Both the position numbers and the translations under genes were made by a program. From contig OZ231128.1 in assembly GCA_965153355.1 (NCBI GenBank), forward strand, positions 32,674,001 through 32,738,000: a stretch of DNA of 64,000 nucleotides. The letters are read 5' to 3'. Shown here one piece after another: positions 46,300-57,197 of the stretch (its first letter is position 1; each line of letters opens with the position of its first letter). Under the pieces are notes generated by a model that saw nothing but the letters and a program-made list of their open reading frames with translations, did not search any database and was not told the DNA's origin. The DNA comes from Flaccisagitta enflata. Its lineage: Eukaryota; Chaetognatha; Sagittoidea; Aphragmophora.

Positions 46300-46662
46300 G
46301 AGAGAAGGGAGGCAACGAGACAGTTGACCTCTGACTTAACAGGTCATTAACTAATTGATTAACGACCTTGTTAATGACCTGGTAATTGCCCTGACGACTC
46401 AGCAATTGCCCCTAATGATTTAATTGCTTTTGACTCATGTTACGACCTTATTCCTGTGACCTGTGACCTAATTCCATATTGAATAATGGTGCTTAATTGT
46501 TGATTTTTGTTGGCTAATTGTTGCTTAATTGTTAGCAGTGAAGGAATGCTCCAGGCAATTCATTCCTTTCCATTCCCTCTGTCTTTCCCATTGCTTTATT
46601 GAAAAGGTTTGAAAAGGAAAAGGGTGTATTTTCACTCCCTACTTTTAACTTTAATCTCTTAA

Positions 46663-46727
<65 letters not shown>

Positions 46728-46801
46728 ATAATGTCGTAAAAAGAGCGTGAGTCCTATGCATCCTGTTCTTCAAGACTAAAACAAAAGACTCTCCAGTTTT
46801 G
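46300..46801 (+). repeat. left terminal inverted repeat of the 3.4-kb element
   Basis: It contains several GGTCATTA/TTAATGACC motifs (46340-46400) and a (CT)n tract at 46666-46725. The inner limit is about where ACTCTCCAGTTTTG ends. It differs from the right arm by small indels and by the length of the microsatellite. Confidence 0.8.
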
Positions 46802-47054
46802 ACACCTTTTTGATAGGGCAATAAAAATTGATTTGGGCAGATTCTTTGCTGTGTTTGGTACATAGCTACTGGTTTTATCTACATTTACAAATACGTAAGG
46901 CGAAAAAACAAAGGCATGGATTAAACAAATTTTTATTTACTTCATATTATGTTGCAGTAACAGTTAACAAAAAATAATGAAATTCTTATATCTTGTCAAT
47001 GAAGGTACAAAGTTAAAAAAAAAAGTTAACAATGAAATTTGCTTGAAAGTTTTA

Positions 47055-47696
47055 TTAAGTGCTAGGTGTAATGCCAAGGCGAGATTTATACAACTCCAAT
47101 TCCGTCAAAGGTCGAAGAACTTTCTGCTCTCTGTAGGGCACATGACTTTTTTTCTTGTTGCGTTTTCTTTTCCGTAGGCCATTTCCTGCTTGTCCATTAG
47201 CATTTTCCGGGTTTTCCTCCTCTTGGCTTTCCTCTTCTTCCATTTGACGCTGGCGATAGATTTCGCGAACCACATCTTCTAATCGTTGTTCAAAGGATTC
47301 AAATGTTGTTTCAAAGGCCGCTTCTTGGATCTCATCTTCATTCTTTTCCACACCGTCAGCTGCTTTGTGACGTTTCATCATTTTGATTTCTTTCTCATAT
47401 TTACGTGTGAATTCCTTGATGAGAGGTGTTTTGCCCATTTGAATGCTGAGAAGGTATTTGGTAAAAGCTTTTTTGACCAAATCAAAATCATTGTTGATAT
47501 TTCCAGACCATTCATCATCCACCATTCCATCAATGAAGTCAACCAGTGTTTGTTTTCTGTGTTGGTTGTTTTCTTCTCCATCATCTGAACCACAGTCTTC
47601 ACTATCATTTTCTTCATCTCCAGTTTCATCCTCGTCCTCCTCCTCCTCCTCCTCAATATCATCCATTGTTTTCCACTCTGACTTTTTTGGTAGCAT
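47055..47696 (-). CDS. acidic-basic ORF of the TIR element, function unknown
   Basis: 213 codons from ATG at 47694-47696. The N-terminal third is very acidic (Glu/Asp runs at residues 13-45, likely disordered). The middle (FDLVKKAFTKYLLSIQMGKT and on) is helical-looking. The C-terminus has an Arg/Lys cluster (LRKRKRNKKKSH) that could be a nuclear localisation signal. No domain is recognised. The frame is open upstream of the ATG through a TATAAAT at 47751-47757 and overlaps the end of the next ORF in another frame, so a +1/-1 frameshift fusion with that ORF is an alternative. Base use is ordinary coding-like with no repeats, supporting a real gene. Confidence 0.6.
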   Translation of the reverse strand: MLPKKSEWKTMDDIEEEEEEDEDETGDEENDSEDCGSDDGEENNQHRKQTLVDFIDGMVDDEWSGNINNDFDLVKKAFTKYLLSIQMGKTPLIKEFTRKYEKEIKMMKRHKAADGVEKNEDEIQEAAFETTFESFEQRLEDVVREIYRQRQMEEEESQEEENPENANGQAGNGLRKRKRNKKKSHVPYREQKVLRPLTELELYKSRLGITPST

Positions 47697-47748
47697 GTTG
47701 TTCGTGGGACGTTCTTGGATGAAAATGGACGTTGGAGTAATGTCACTC

Positions 47749-48333
47749 CTATTTATAGTGAAAATGTTGCAACAAATCGGGGATCAAATCGGCATATTTG
47801 AGGAAAATTGGCTTCATTTTTCGCAATATGACCTGCTCCATTTCACTGAATAGATTTTGAAAACGAGCCATTCTTTTAGGATTCTTTTTAGCACTTTGAT
47901 GTGATCCGTCAATGTCCAACGGAGCTTGACATGATGGTTGGCTGACATGCAGATTATTCATCAAACTGATCATACGTGCCAAAGACATCAATGTAAAAGA
48001 ATTGGAGCTATTTTTCAACCAAGCCTTGATGTCATTCTCTTGAAGAAATTGAGCCAATTGACAGGACTGCCAATCAATATCAATTGGCTCTCTTTCATTC
48101 GCACAACGAGTGGCATCTTTTCTTCGCAAGAAGTTTTCTGGAAGGAAGAAGTAGAAGGGCCATGAACCGCTTGTCATTTCTTGAGAGTCGTCTTGCGATT
48201 GGATAGATTGCTGATCTTGATCCATGGCATCTATTTGCCCACCATAGTGTTCAGGTAGTTCACCATGTTTGTATTTGATATGTTTGTCGAGCCTTACATA
48301 GAACTTGTTGCATTCTATACAATGGCCCTTCAT
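47749..48333 (-). CDS. zinc-finger ORF of the TIR element
   Basis: 194 codons. It starts MKGHCIECNKFYVRLDKHIK-YKH, a C2H2-like finger (Cys-x2-Cys-x9-His-x4-His) at residues 5-23. The rest has no recognised domain: a Gln/Asp-rich linker, then FYFFLPENFLRRKDATR and DIKAWLKNSSNSFTLMSLAR. It ends LLQHFHYK. A separate 28-codon ORF just upstream starts with the same MKG-x-Cys-x2-Cys module, so this finger is duplicated within the element. A DNA- or RNA-binding role is inferred from the finger only. Confidence 0.6.
   Translation of the reverse strand: MKGHCIECNKFYVRLDKHIKYKHGELPEHYGGQIDAMDQDQQSIQSQDDSQEMTSGSWPFYFFLPENFLRRKDATRCANEREPIDIDWQSCQLAQFLQENDIKAWLKNSSNSFTLMSLARMISLMNNLHVSQPSCQAPLDIDGSHQSAKKNPKRMARFQNLFSEMEQVILRKMKPIFLKYADLIPDLLQHFHYK
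47751..47757 (-). promoter_or_regulatory. candidate TATA box (TATAAAT)
   Basis: It lies 55 nt upstream of the ATG at 47696, a spacing that would give a short leader. The same arrangement (TATAAAA 46 nt upstream of an ATG) occurs at 48555-48561 in the same element. It overlaps the stop codon of the upstream ORF. Confidence 0.4.
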
Positions 48334-48422
48334 GATTTTTGCTGTTTTTCCGAGTATGCAACAAAAGTCTTCAAATGGGTAATAAGGGCAATTTCACAAG
48401 GTGTTGGCCTTTTAGCTTTCTT

Positions 48423-48509
48423 TCATGAATTGTTCCCGTGAATTCGGCGAATATGGCGGTCCAGATGAGCATAATATTTATTTTTGCAGTGGGGGCAAGA
48501 TCCTTTCAT
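48423..48509 (-). CDS. 28-residue zinc-finger mini-ORF of the TIR element
   Basis: ATG at 48507-48509, TGA at 48423-48425. The product begins MKGSCPHCKNKYYAHLDRHI and continues RRIHGNNS: one complete finger, Cys-x2-Cys-x10-His-x4-His, and almost nothing else. It parallels the finger that opens the ORF at 48333. A TATAAAA stands 46 nt upstream. It may be a true micro-protein, or a first exon or broken N-terminus of a longer finger protein. Confidence 0.5.
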   Translation of the reverse strand: MKGSCPHCKNKYYAHLDRHIRRIHGNNS

Positions 48510-48554
48510 GTTTTCTTCAAAAAAGTGAATGTTAAAATTCTCAATGTTTGACCA

Positions 48555-48561
48555 TTTTATA
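48555..48561 (-). promoter_or_regulatory. candidate TATA box (TATAAAA)
   Basis: In the context CAGGGTATAAAATGGTC, 46 nt upstream of the zinc-finger mini-ORF start. It sits between that ORF and the minisatellite. Confidence 0.45.
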
Positions 48562-48593
48562 CCCTGAAAAATTTTTGGTGGGGCAATTGGTGC

Positions 48594-49190
48594 GCAATCC
48601 AGGGAAAAGTGGAAATATCCAGGGAAAAGTGGAAATATCCAGGGAAAAGTGGAAATATCCAGGTGGAAAAGTGGAAATATCCAGGGAAAAGTGGAAATAT
48701 CCAGGGAAAAGTGGAAATATCCAGGTGGAAAAGTGGAAATATCCAGGGAAAAATGGAAATATCCAGGTGGAAAAGTGGAAATATCCAGGGAAAAGTGGAA
48801 ATATCCAGGTGGAAAAGTGGAAATATCCAGGGAAAAGTGGAAATATCCAGGTGGAAAAGTGGAAATATCCAGAGAAAAGTGGAAATATCCAGGGAAAAGT
48901 GGAAATATCCAGGAAAAAGTGGAAACATCCAGGGAAAAGTGGAAATATCCAGGTGGAAAAGTGGAAATATCCAGGTGGAAAAGTGGAAATATCCAGGGAA
49001 AAGTGGAAATATCCAGGTGGAAAAGTGGAAATATCCAGGGAAAAGTGGAAATATCCAGGGAAAAGTGGAAATATCCAGGTGGAAAAGTGGAAATATCCAG
49101 GGAAAAGTGGAAATATCCACTATTTCCACTTTTCCTGGGAAAAGTGGGAATATCCAGGGAAAAGTGGAGAAAAGTGGAGAAACTGGAGTG
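48594..49190. repeat. 20/22-bp minisatellite inside the TIR element
   Basis: About 28 units of GTGGAAATATCCAGGGAAAA (20 bp) mixed with a 22-bp form carrying GGTGGAAAA. Near 49117-49137 the repeat reads back on itself (ATATCCACTATTTCCACTTT), forming a small palindrome. Long frames in all three phases are artefacts. It lies upstream of the element's ORFs and reaches the right terminal repeat. Confidence 0.95.
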
Positions 49191-49244
49191 TTTTAGTCTT
49201 GAAGAACAGGATGCATAGGACTCACGCTCTTTTTACGACATTAT

Positions 49245-49330
<86 letters not shown>

Positions 49331-49730
49331 AGAGAGTTAAAGAGTTGGGTAGAAAAAGTAAAAGAGGGAGAAAAATACACCCTTTTCCTCTTCTCCTCTA
49401 TCAAAACGCAGTGGGAATACCCAGGCAATGGAATGTACCATTGCATTGCCTGGGCATTCCTTCACTGCTAACAATTAAGCAACAATTAGCCAACAAAAAT
49501 CCAACAATTAAGCAACCATTATTCAATATTACGGAATTAGGTCACACAGGTCACAGGAATAAGGTCACAGTAAGTAGGTCAAAAGCAATTAAAAAATCAT
49601 TAGGGGCAATTAGCGGAGTCATTAGGGGCAATTACCAGGGTCATTAACAAGGTCATTAATCAATTAGTTAATGACCTAATTAGGTCACGGGGTCAACTGT
49701 CTTCGTTTGCCTCATTCCCCTTCTCTTACC
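49178..49730 (-). repeat. right terminal inverted repeat of the 3.4-kb element
   Basis: Inverted copy of 46300-46801. The (GA)n tract at 49246-49328 is longer than the one in the left arm. An extra AGGCAATGGAATGTACCATT palindromic segment near 49422-49450 is absent or decayed on the left. Confidence 0.8.
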
Positions 49731-49850
49731 AGAACAAAAGTCCCCCTGTGTTCTACAGGACTTCGCCCCCTTTGGGGCCGCTGCTTTGCTTCCTCTTACT
49801 CCATTTCACAATCATGCAAAGCAGGGCAATGGGTATCGCTGACCACATAT

Positions 49851-50449
49851 TATCTTGGAAAAAATAAAAGTCCCAGTAAAACAGTATTGCTATTCATTAC
49901 TGTTATTTCCTGCACAAAATTCAATTTTTGTGTAGAAATGATTAGTTAAGGCTTTTTTGGTACCAAATATCATTTGTAATCATTTGGGTAGACATAGATG
50001 AAGGATTTTTTAACAATTTTGTATAACAAGTACCTTGATTTTCTTAACAATTTTTGTTTTAAGCGCTTTCAGATCAAAGTATATTCATTTTGATATAAAA
50101 TCTAAACGGTTTGAACTAAAAAAATCTGCTTGGCGGCATTAGACAGATTTTTTGAAGCTCTTTCAAATGATTTTCATATGATTTTATCATGATAAGCCAA
50201 AAAAAAGTAAAAATAAACAGGTCAATTTTTCCCCCACATTTTTTGCATATTTTCTGCTTTTTGTTGAGGTGAACGTTTTCACTCTTTTAGCTCTAAAATC
50301 TAAACAAATTGAGCTACATAGCTCTGCTTGGCGCCATTTTGAAGATTTTTTCAAGCTCTTTCTAAAAGTCACTGATTTTAATAGGTTCTTTTAAGTTGTT
50401 TCATCACAAATTAGCCATATAGGTGGGACTTTTATTTTTTCCAAGATAG
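49851..50449. mobile_element. 599-bp mariner-type MITE
   Basis: Ends are a perfect inverted repeat of about 24 bp (TCTTGGAAAAAATAAAAGTC at the left, GACTTTTATTTTTTCCAAGA at the right), each bordered by TA. The interior has internal similarity (GAAGCTCTTTCAAATGATTT and CAAGCTCTTTCTAAAAGTCA) but no long frame. It is inserted in family B. Confidence 0.75.
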
Positions 50450-50450
50450 T

Positions 50451-51049
50451 AACACCCTGTGCAGGAAATTTGGCACAAACACATTGACACAAAAAGGATA
50501 CTTCTAGATGGCCCAGTGAGTTGAAATTTAACACATGATCTCCTGATTAGTTCTACTGGACAAAAGAATGCGCCGTTACTCAGTCTTATGACTGCTCCTA
50601 CCGATGGAAGGCGTCAAACTAAGGGGCGGCATCATATTTTGATGGATTTTTACCGGCAAAGTTTGGTGAAAGGAAACACTTATACTTGAGGCCTATTGAG
50701 AACTACTGGGCAGCTCTTAAGCAAGCAGTTTATGCAGGAGGTTACCAAGTTAAGTCCTTTGATGCTTTGCAGCACTTTATACAAGGTAAAATCTGCAAAA
50801 TTGATCAACAAGTCATTATCAATGTTTTCCGTTCGATCAAAAACCGTATTATCAAATCCCCGGCAGAAAGTCCCTACTCCCTTAAAATGAATTGATATTT
50901 TTCAACTTCATTACTGCTTTTTGGCTTTTACACATTTAAAATTACAATATCTTTGCATTCATGGTATATTTTGAACAGATTTGATCTGTTTTAAACAATT
51001 ATCCGATGTTTTATTGGACTTGTGCCAAATTACCTGCTCAGGGTGTTAT
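50451..51049 (+). mobile_element. Tc1/mariner-like element, internally deleted
   Basis: Terminal inverted repeats ACACCCTGTGCAGGAAATTT and, on the other strand, ACACCCTGAGCAGGTAATTT extend about 30 bp through a shared GGCACAA, flanked by TA. The interior keeps only the C-terminal part of a transposase. Confidence 0.8.
50640..50895 (+). pseudogene. Tc1/mariner transposase, C-terminal remnant
   Basis: The frame reads GFLPAKFGERKHLYLRPIEN and continues YWAALKQAVYAGGY. The Arg-Pro-Ile-Glu-Asn-x-Trp ... Leu-Lys-x-x-Val-Tyr signature contains the last acidic residue of the catalytic triad in Tc1/mariner DDE transposases. The protein ends at TGA 50893-50895. The first two catalytic aspartates and the DNA-binding domain are absent, so it is inactive. 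Confidence 0.8.
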
Positions 51050-51300
51050 TGCCCTTGGGCGACCTGTTACTGAATAATGCCTATACTATAGATGTATCAC
51101 CCCTGGCTTGCTCGAATATCGACACCACAGACGACAGAGTAACAGGATCTTCATCTACTCACAGTACTTCCAGTGACTTAGTTTATCAACATCTGATATT
51201 CATCACATGCTCAGCTATTGACCTATTGTATCTATCGTTCAATCGTGCTTAAAAACTCAACCAATCATTCCACGGTTCACGTTAACTCCTTTTTTTGCAG

Positions 51301-51620
51301 TGACCATCATTCGTAAACGTGACACTGTGACAACGTTGGGCAGACAAAAACAAATACCGATACCATTCGAAAAAAACTATTTTCTAAAATTGCTTAGAAT
51401 TGAAAAAATTACAATCAAGTCACGCATTAAATTTTCAAAAAAGAAAAAAAAAACATCCCAGCGCAAACAGCCGCGATTTCAAAATGTCATAGCGAAAAAA
51501 AAAGCGGAAGAAAGAAAAAGAATTATGGAAGACGAAGAAATTTACACCAGAAGATGCAAGCGAGAAAAATTGCATTATTTCCTCTACAACAGCAATCGGC
51601 TCGTCTCCACCCGAGGATGA
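51301..51620 (+). CDS. uncharacterised lysine-rich ORF or exon
   Basis: It follows a good acceptor-like CTTTTTTTGCAG. The frame runs VTIIRKRDTVTTLGRQKQIP through a Lys-rich segment and KKKAEERKRIMEDEEIYTRR to a stop at 51618-51620. There is no recognised domain. It could be the last exon of a plus-strand gene or chance. Confidence 0.2.
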
Positions 51621-51682
51621 AATGAAATATACGCTTACTCGCGTCATCTTTTGTTTGTTAGAGAGTCCTTATGGATATGAAA

Positions 51683-51849
51683 TTAATAAATCAACCATCG
51701 TGAATAAACAATCATAGAGTTTATTTTCTTTCTTCGGTGAAATTTCACGCAAGATGCTCCCACAAAGGCTTTCAAGATATCCACGTCATTCAAAGTTACG
51801 TAATACTCGGATAACAAACGCCAAAGTTGCACTCGTTTGGGTTTATCTC
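51683..51849 (-). CDS. possible terminal exon of an unidentified gene
   Basis: After the acceptor TACTTGGCCAG the minus strand reads DKPKRVQLWRLLSEYYVTLN and DVDILKAFVGASCVKF before losing protein-like character. The composition looks like a helical-repeat protein, but the family is not identified. The gene's other exons would lie at higher coordinates and were not found. Confidence 0.3.
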
Positions 51850-52197
51850 CTGGCCAAGTAAGCACAATGCGATATGTATGCGATATATATATACTTGGGT
51901 TAGTCGGTCATTCCGTGATCCATACTTCGTCAACTGCCACACAAAACAAGACTAGACGCAAACTACAATTATCAAATATGGCCACATATCGGGATATCAT
52001 TCTTAAAGCTGCTTTGGATTGTAAAATTCTATTTACTAGATGTTTTGGGATTGTTTTATTCATCCTCATTTTTTTCCTTTCTCTTCCTCTTTCATACGAT
52101 TCTTATAATGGGACTGCAGGCGAGCATCTGGCAGCCGTGAAAACCCATTTTCTTCCGACTCTTACATTCAAATGAAAATAAAATGTGTCCGCGTGGA

Positions 52198-52198
<1 letters not shown>

Positions 52199-52289
<91 letters not shown>

Positions 52290-52302
52290 AGCGTGTGTGT
52301 GT
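52199..52302. repeat. (GT)n-(GC GT)n microsatellite
   Basis: About 60 bp of GT followed by GTGC tetramers. Confidence 0.95.
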
Positions 52303-52304
52303 GA

Positions 52305-52544
52305 TTTCTTTTTGTGTCGCGCATCTATGAGAAACTGTGTCGCTCGTTACGGAGTTCAGTATGTCTGTCGGTCTGTTTGTTGGTCGGTCACGCAAACATT
52401 TACACACAATTCGGAGTTGATCATCAAGAGAGCAGCACCAATGTTATATGATAATTAGTTCATTTATAATCACCGTTCAAGCATAGAAAACGTTCATTAA
52501 TGAAAGAACGTTCATTGATGTTGGCCATTACATGGCCTTGTTCT
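52305..52544 (+). mobile_element. family C-like element, divergent
   Basis: TGTCGCGCATCTATGAGAAA, CTGTGTCGCTCG, a GTCTGTCGGTCTGTTTGTTG core and a far end TGGCCATTACATGGCCTTGT. The hairpin is decayed. About 100 bp of unrelated sequence separates core and end. Confidence 0.45.
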
Positions 52545-53265
52545 TTCTAGGCTTTCAATTGGCACCATGGAGGCTTCAGAGACAAAATCCAAATTTAAAT
52601 TTTCCGCGCAAAATACGACGAAAGTATCACTCGGAACCACTTTCAACTACGATAACTGTGAGTAGTCAATGTTTACAACAAATGATATCATTGATCATCA
52701 TGGAGCAAGAAAATGGAACATGAAAAATTCCATATCGAAAATACTAATTGCATGTTTTTTATGAATCGAAATTCAATATCCAATTAAGACAAGCTGGATA
52801 AATTATGATGTAAGAAATATATTTCTTAGTTCTGCTAGAAACATTTCTCGCTTTCATGTACAAGACTGTAGGCACGTTTCCTGTAATAAAAACCATCCCC
52901 ACCAAATGCCGCAATAAAATTTGATTGAAAAAAAAAGATTGCACTTTCGCCTTTTATTCGTACTGCTGAATGAATTTGAAAGTAATGCTTGAAAAAATGG
53001 CCGTTTTTGGATAGCGGCCTCAGACGGAATCTTCTGTACCATTTTATCTCTGCATTGGGGTCTGCCAGTTTCCCTCTGAGTCTTGTGCTCCATCTATCTG
53101 TCTATCCGTGTCACTTTTTGTCAGTGTGTCCCTGTACCAGCCTGCGTCTTACCCATTTGTCTGTTCTTTCTAACTACCCGACTGTCTTTCTGTCTCTCTG
53201 TCAGGCTGTGTCTTTGTTTACCGGTTTGTCAATCTGTTTTTCTTTTCAGTCCGTCTGTCTCTTTA

Positions 53266-53268
<3 letters not shown>

Positions 53269-53338
<70 letters not shown>
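53269..53338. repeat. (CT)n microsatellite
   Basis: About 70 bp of pure CT. The preceding 200 bp is a degenerate CTGTCTNTCTGTC-rich zone. Confidence 0.95.
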
Positions 53339-53341
<3 letters not shown>

Positions 53342-53563
53342 TCCTCATCCTGCTCCTCCTCCTACTCCACCATCACATCAACCAAGCTAGTAACGATATG
53401 TGACCTTGAATAATGGTCTGCCATTATCGACCAGGGAATTTTTCGATGTAAAACCAAGATGAGGATAAGATGAAGAGTTACTGAAAACTTTGGACTAGAG
53501 TTCAGGAGAAACTGCAATGAAAATTCATAAGGGCAAAGATGGGATTAAGTTTTTTTTTTCAGA

Positions 53564-55111
<1,548 letters not shown>

Positions 55112-55266
55112 AATGGTGAGAAAAGGGCAATCTAGAAGGTCGTAAACAATGGCAACGTGGGGTAATAAACATTACGAAAGAATGGCCAGAGATCATTAAT
55201 TACCAGCATTTCTCAGAGGGGCTTAAAGTGAAGAGGGAGACGGAGAAGGCAAAAAATTACCATGAT

Positions 55267-55475
<209 letters not shown>

Positions 55476-55599
55476 GAGAGAAAACAAGAAAAAGAAAGAA
55501 AAATTGTTGATAAACGGCATTTCTTTTTTCTCGGCCCAAAGCACAATTTTGCCATTTTATTCGCCGGAAGAAACTCAATTTTCTCGATCATTGCGGCAG

Positions 55600-56082
55600 A
55601 AATGAGATATTGTCATAATCGCCTGTCTCCTTGTTTGTCCATTACAATAACTGTCAATCATCTTTTCTGTCCATTACAGAAACGAGATATTGTAATGATC
55701 ACTTGTCTCTTTGTCTGGCCATTACAATAACTGTCGATCCCCTTTTCTGCCCATTACAAAAATAAGATATCGTCATAATCGCCTGTCTCCTTGTCTGCCC
55801 ATTACAATAACTGTCAATCACGTTTTCTGCCCACTACAGAAATGAGATATTGTCATGATCGCCTGTCTCCTTGTCTGCCTATTACAATAACTGTCAATCA
55901 CCTTTTCTGCCTATTACAGAAATGAGACATTGTAATAATCACTTGTCTCTTTGTCTGCCCATTACAATAACTGTCAATCACCTTTTCTGCCCATTACAGA
56001 AATGAGATATTGTCATAATCGCCTGTCTCCTTGTCTGCCCATTACAATAACTGTCAATCACCTTTTCTGCCCATTACAGAAA
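55600..56082. repeat. 80-bp tandem repeat, six copies
   Basis: The landmark AATGAGATAT and its variants occur at 55601, 55681, 55761, 55841, 55921 and 56001, exactly 80 bp apart. The unit includes CGCCTGTCTCCTTGTCTGCC, CATTACAATAACTGTCAATC and ACCTTTTCTGCCCATTACAG. Copies differ by a few substitutions and no indels. Confidence 0.95.
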
Positions 56083-56432
56083 TTTTCTTGCCTGGAAATT
56101 GCGATAACATGATTTGTCTGGATTTTTCTTTTCATAAGTTTTTCTCAAGACTTGTCCCAATGATGATGAAAAACAGAGGAAGTATCCCCATCAGACCCTC
56201 ACCTTCTTGGAGTAATTGATGAATTGCTACACGACAAAAGCTCATCAATTTCTTTGTTTTGTTGTTTTTTTGTTTTGTTTTTTTTTCTTTTCTCGCCTCA
56301 CTTCCAATTACCTATTCTGAATTGGAGCGAAAATATTCCGATTTAAAATTCAAAGCTTGAAAATCAAAACGATTTGCGACAAAGGAAAAAAATGACAATG
56401 CATATGGATAGCGCGAGCACTCGTGTAGGCGA

Positions 56433-56528
<96 letters not shown>
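56433..56528. repeat. (GT)n microsatellite
   Basis: About 95 bp of pure GT. Confidence 0.95.
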
Positions 56529-56531
<3 letters not shown>

Positions 56532-56651
56532 TGCCCGTCCAAATGTAAGGCCGATTCATCATCTCATCTGTTTTCTATGTCTGTTTGAAGATAAATGAAG
56601 AGGAGAAAAAGAAGATAATTAAGTGGAGTCGTCAAAGAATCGGAAGTCTTG

Positions 56652-56653
<2 letters not shown>

Positions 56654-56697
<44 letters not shown>

Positions 56698-56706
56698 CTC
56701 TCTCTG
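56654..56706. repeat. (CT)n microsatellite
   Basis: About 40 bp of CT and a short broken continuation. 56707-57195 shows nothing recognised. Confidence 0.9.
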
Positions 56707-57197
56707 CATCACTGTCATTTCAAAAATCGTTTGAGTCCCGTTCCTCGCATAAGTGTCTTTTAGATGAGTTCGTATTGATGAAGAGTCAATAGAATTGTGG
56801 AGAAACTACTGCGACAGCAGTTTGGGAAACTAGAATGCTAAGACTGGCTTCAATAGGGCATCCGTGTATACTCAATTCTATCCAATAATACAAATACTTA
56901 CATGAGTTGAAGACATTTAGTCTACACGCGAAAAGAATGGATTTGGAAAAAGGAAGTAAAAAAACGCAGAAAATACCAGGTGGCACATCAAATGCCGCGC
57001 AATCTTAAAACGGGTGTTGAAACAAGATGACAGAACCTCGTCTGAAATTCAAATCGATTAATCTTCAATTCTTCTTTTTTCCTTCCACCTATGATATTCT
57101 TATACCTTCTAATACCTTCAAATCCTTATTTTCCTGATGAAACACCTGGCTTTCTTTTCAGATCCAATTTATCTTTTTCGTTTCCTGCGTTTTTTGT

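Larger units (their letters stand above)
46300..49730 (-). mobile_element. 3.4-kb DNA element with ~0.5-kb terminal inverted repeats
   Basis: The left arm (about 46300-46801) and the right arm (about 49178-49730) are inverted copies. GACAGTTGACC, GTCATTAACTAATTGATTAA, GCTTAATTGTTAGCAGTGAA, GGATAATGTCGTAAAAAGAG and TCCTATGCATCCTGTTCTTC occur in this order on the plus strand at left and on the minus strand at right. Each arm contains its own CT/GA microsatellite at the same place. The interior holds three minus-strand ORFs and a minisatellite, and no transposase, integrase, polymerase or reverse transcriptase is recognisable. The family is unknown. It could be a non-autonomous derivative of a larger element. 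The outer limits are estimated, since no clear target duplication was identified. Confidence 0.8.
49735..51075 (-). mobile_element. family B element split by nested insertions
   Basis: 49735-49850 carries AAAGTCCCCCTGTGTTCTAC, TTTGGGGCCGCTGC, CAAAGCAGGGCAATGGGTAT and CGCTGACCACATAT. The missing continuation TTGCCCTTGGGCGACCTGTT resumes at 51049. An uninterrupted copy at 59757-59895 shows the original order. The interruption is two DNA elements, at 49851-50449 and 50451-51049. The left edge abuts the right end of the 3.4-kb element. Confidence 0.75.

Noticed and set aside
48548-49471. 307-codon plus-strand frame and overlapping frames on both strands
   Set aside because: Translations of the 20/22-bp minisatellite and the adjoining GA tract. 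All three frames stay open, which is a repeat effect.
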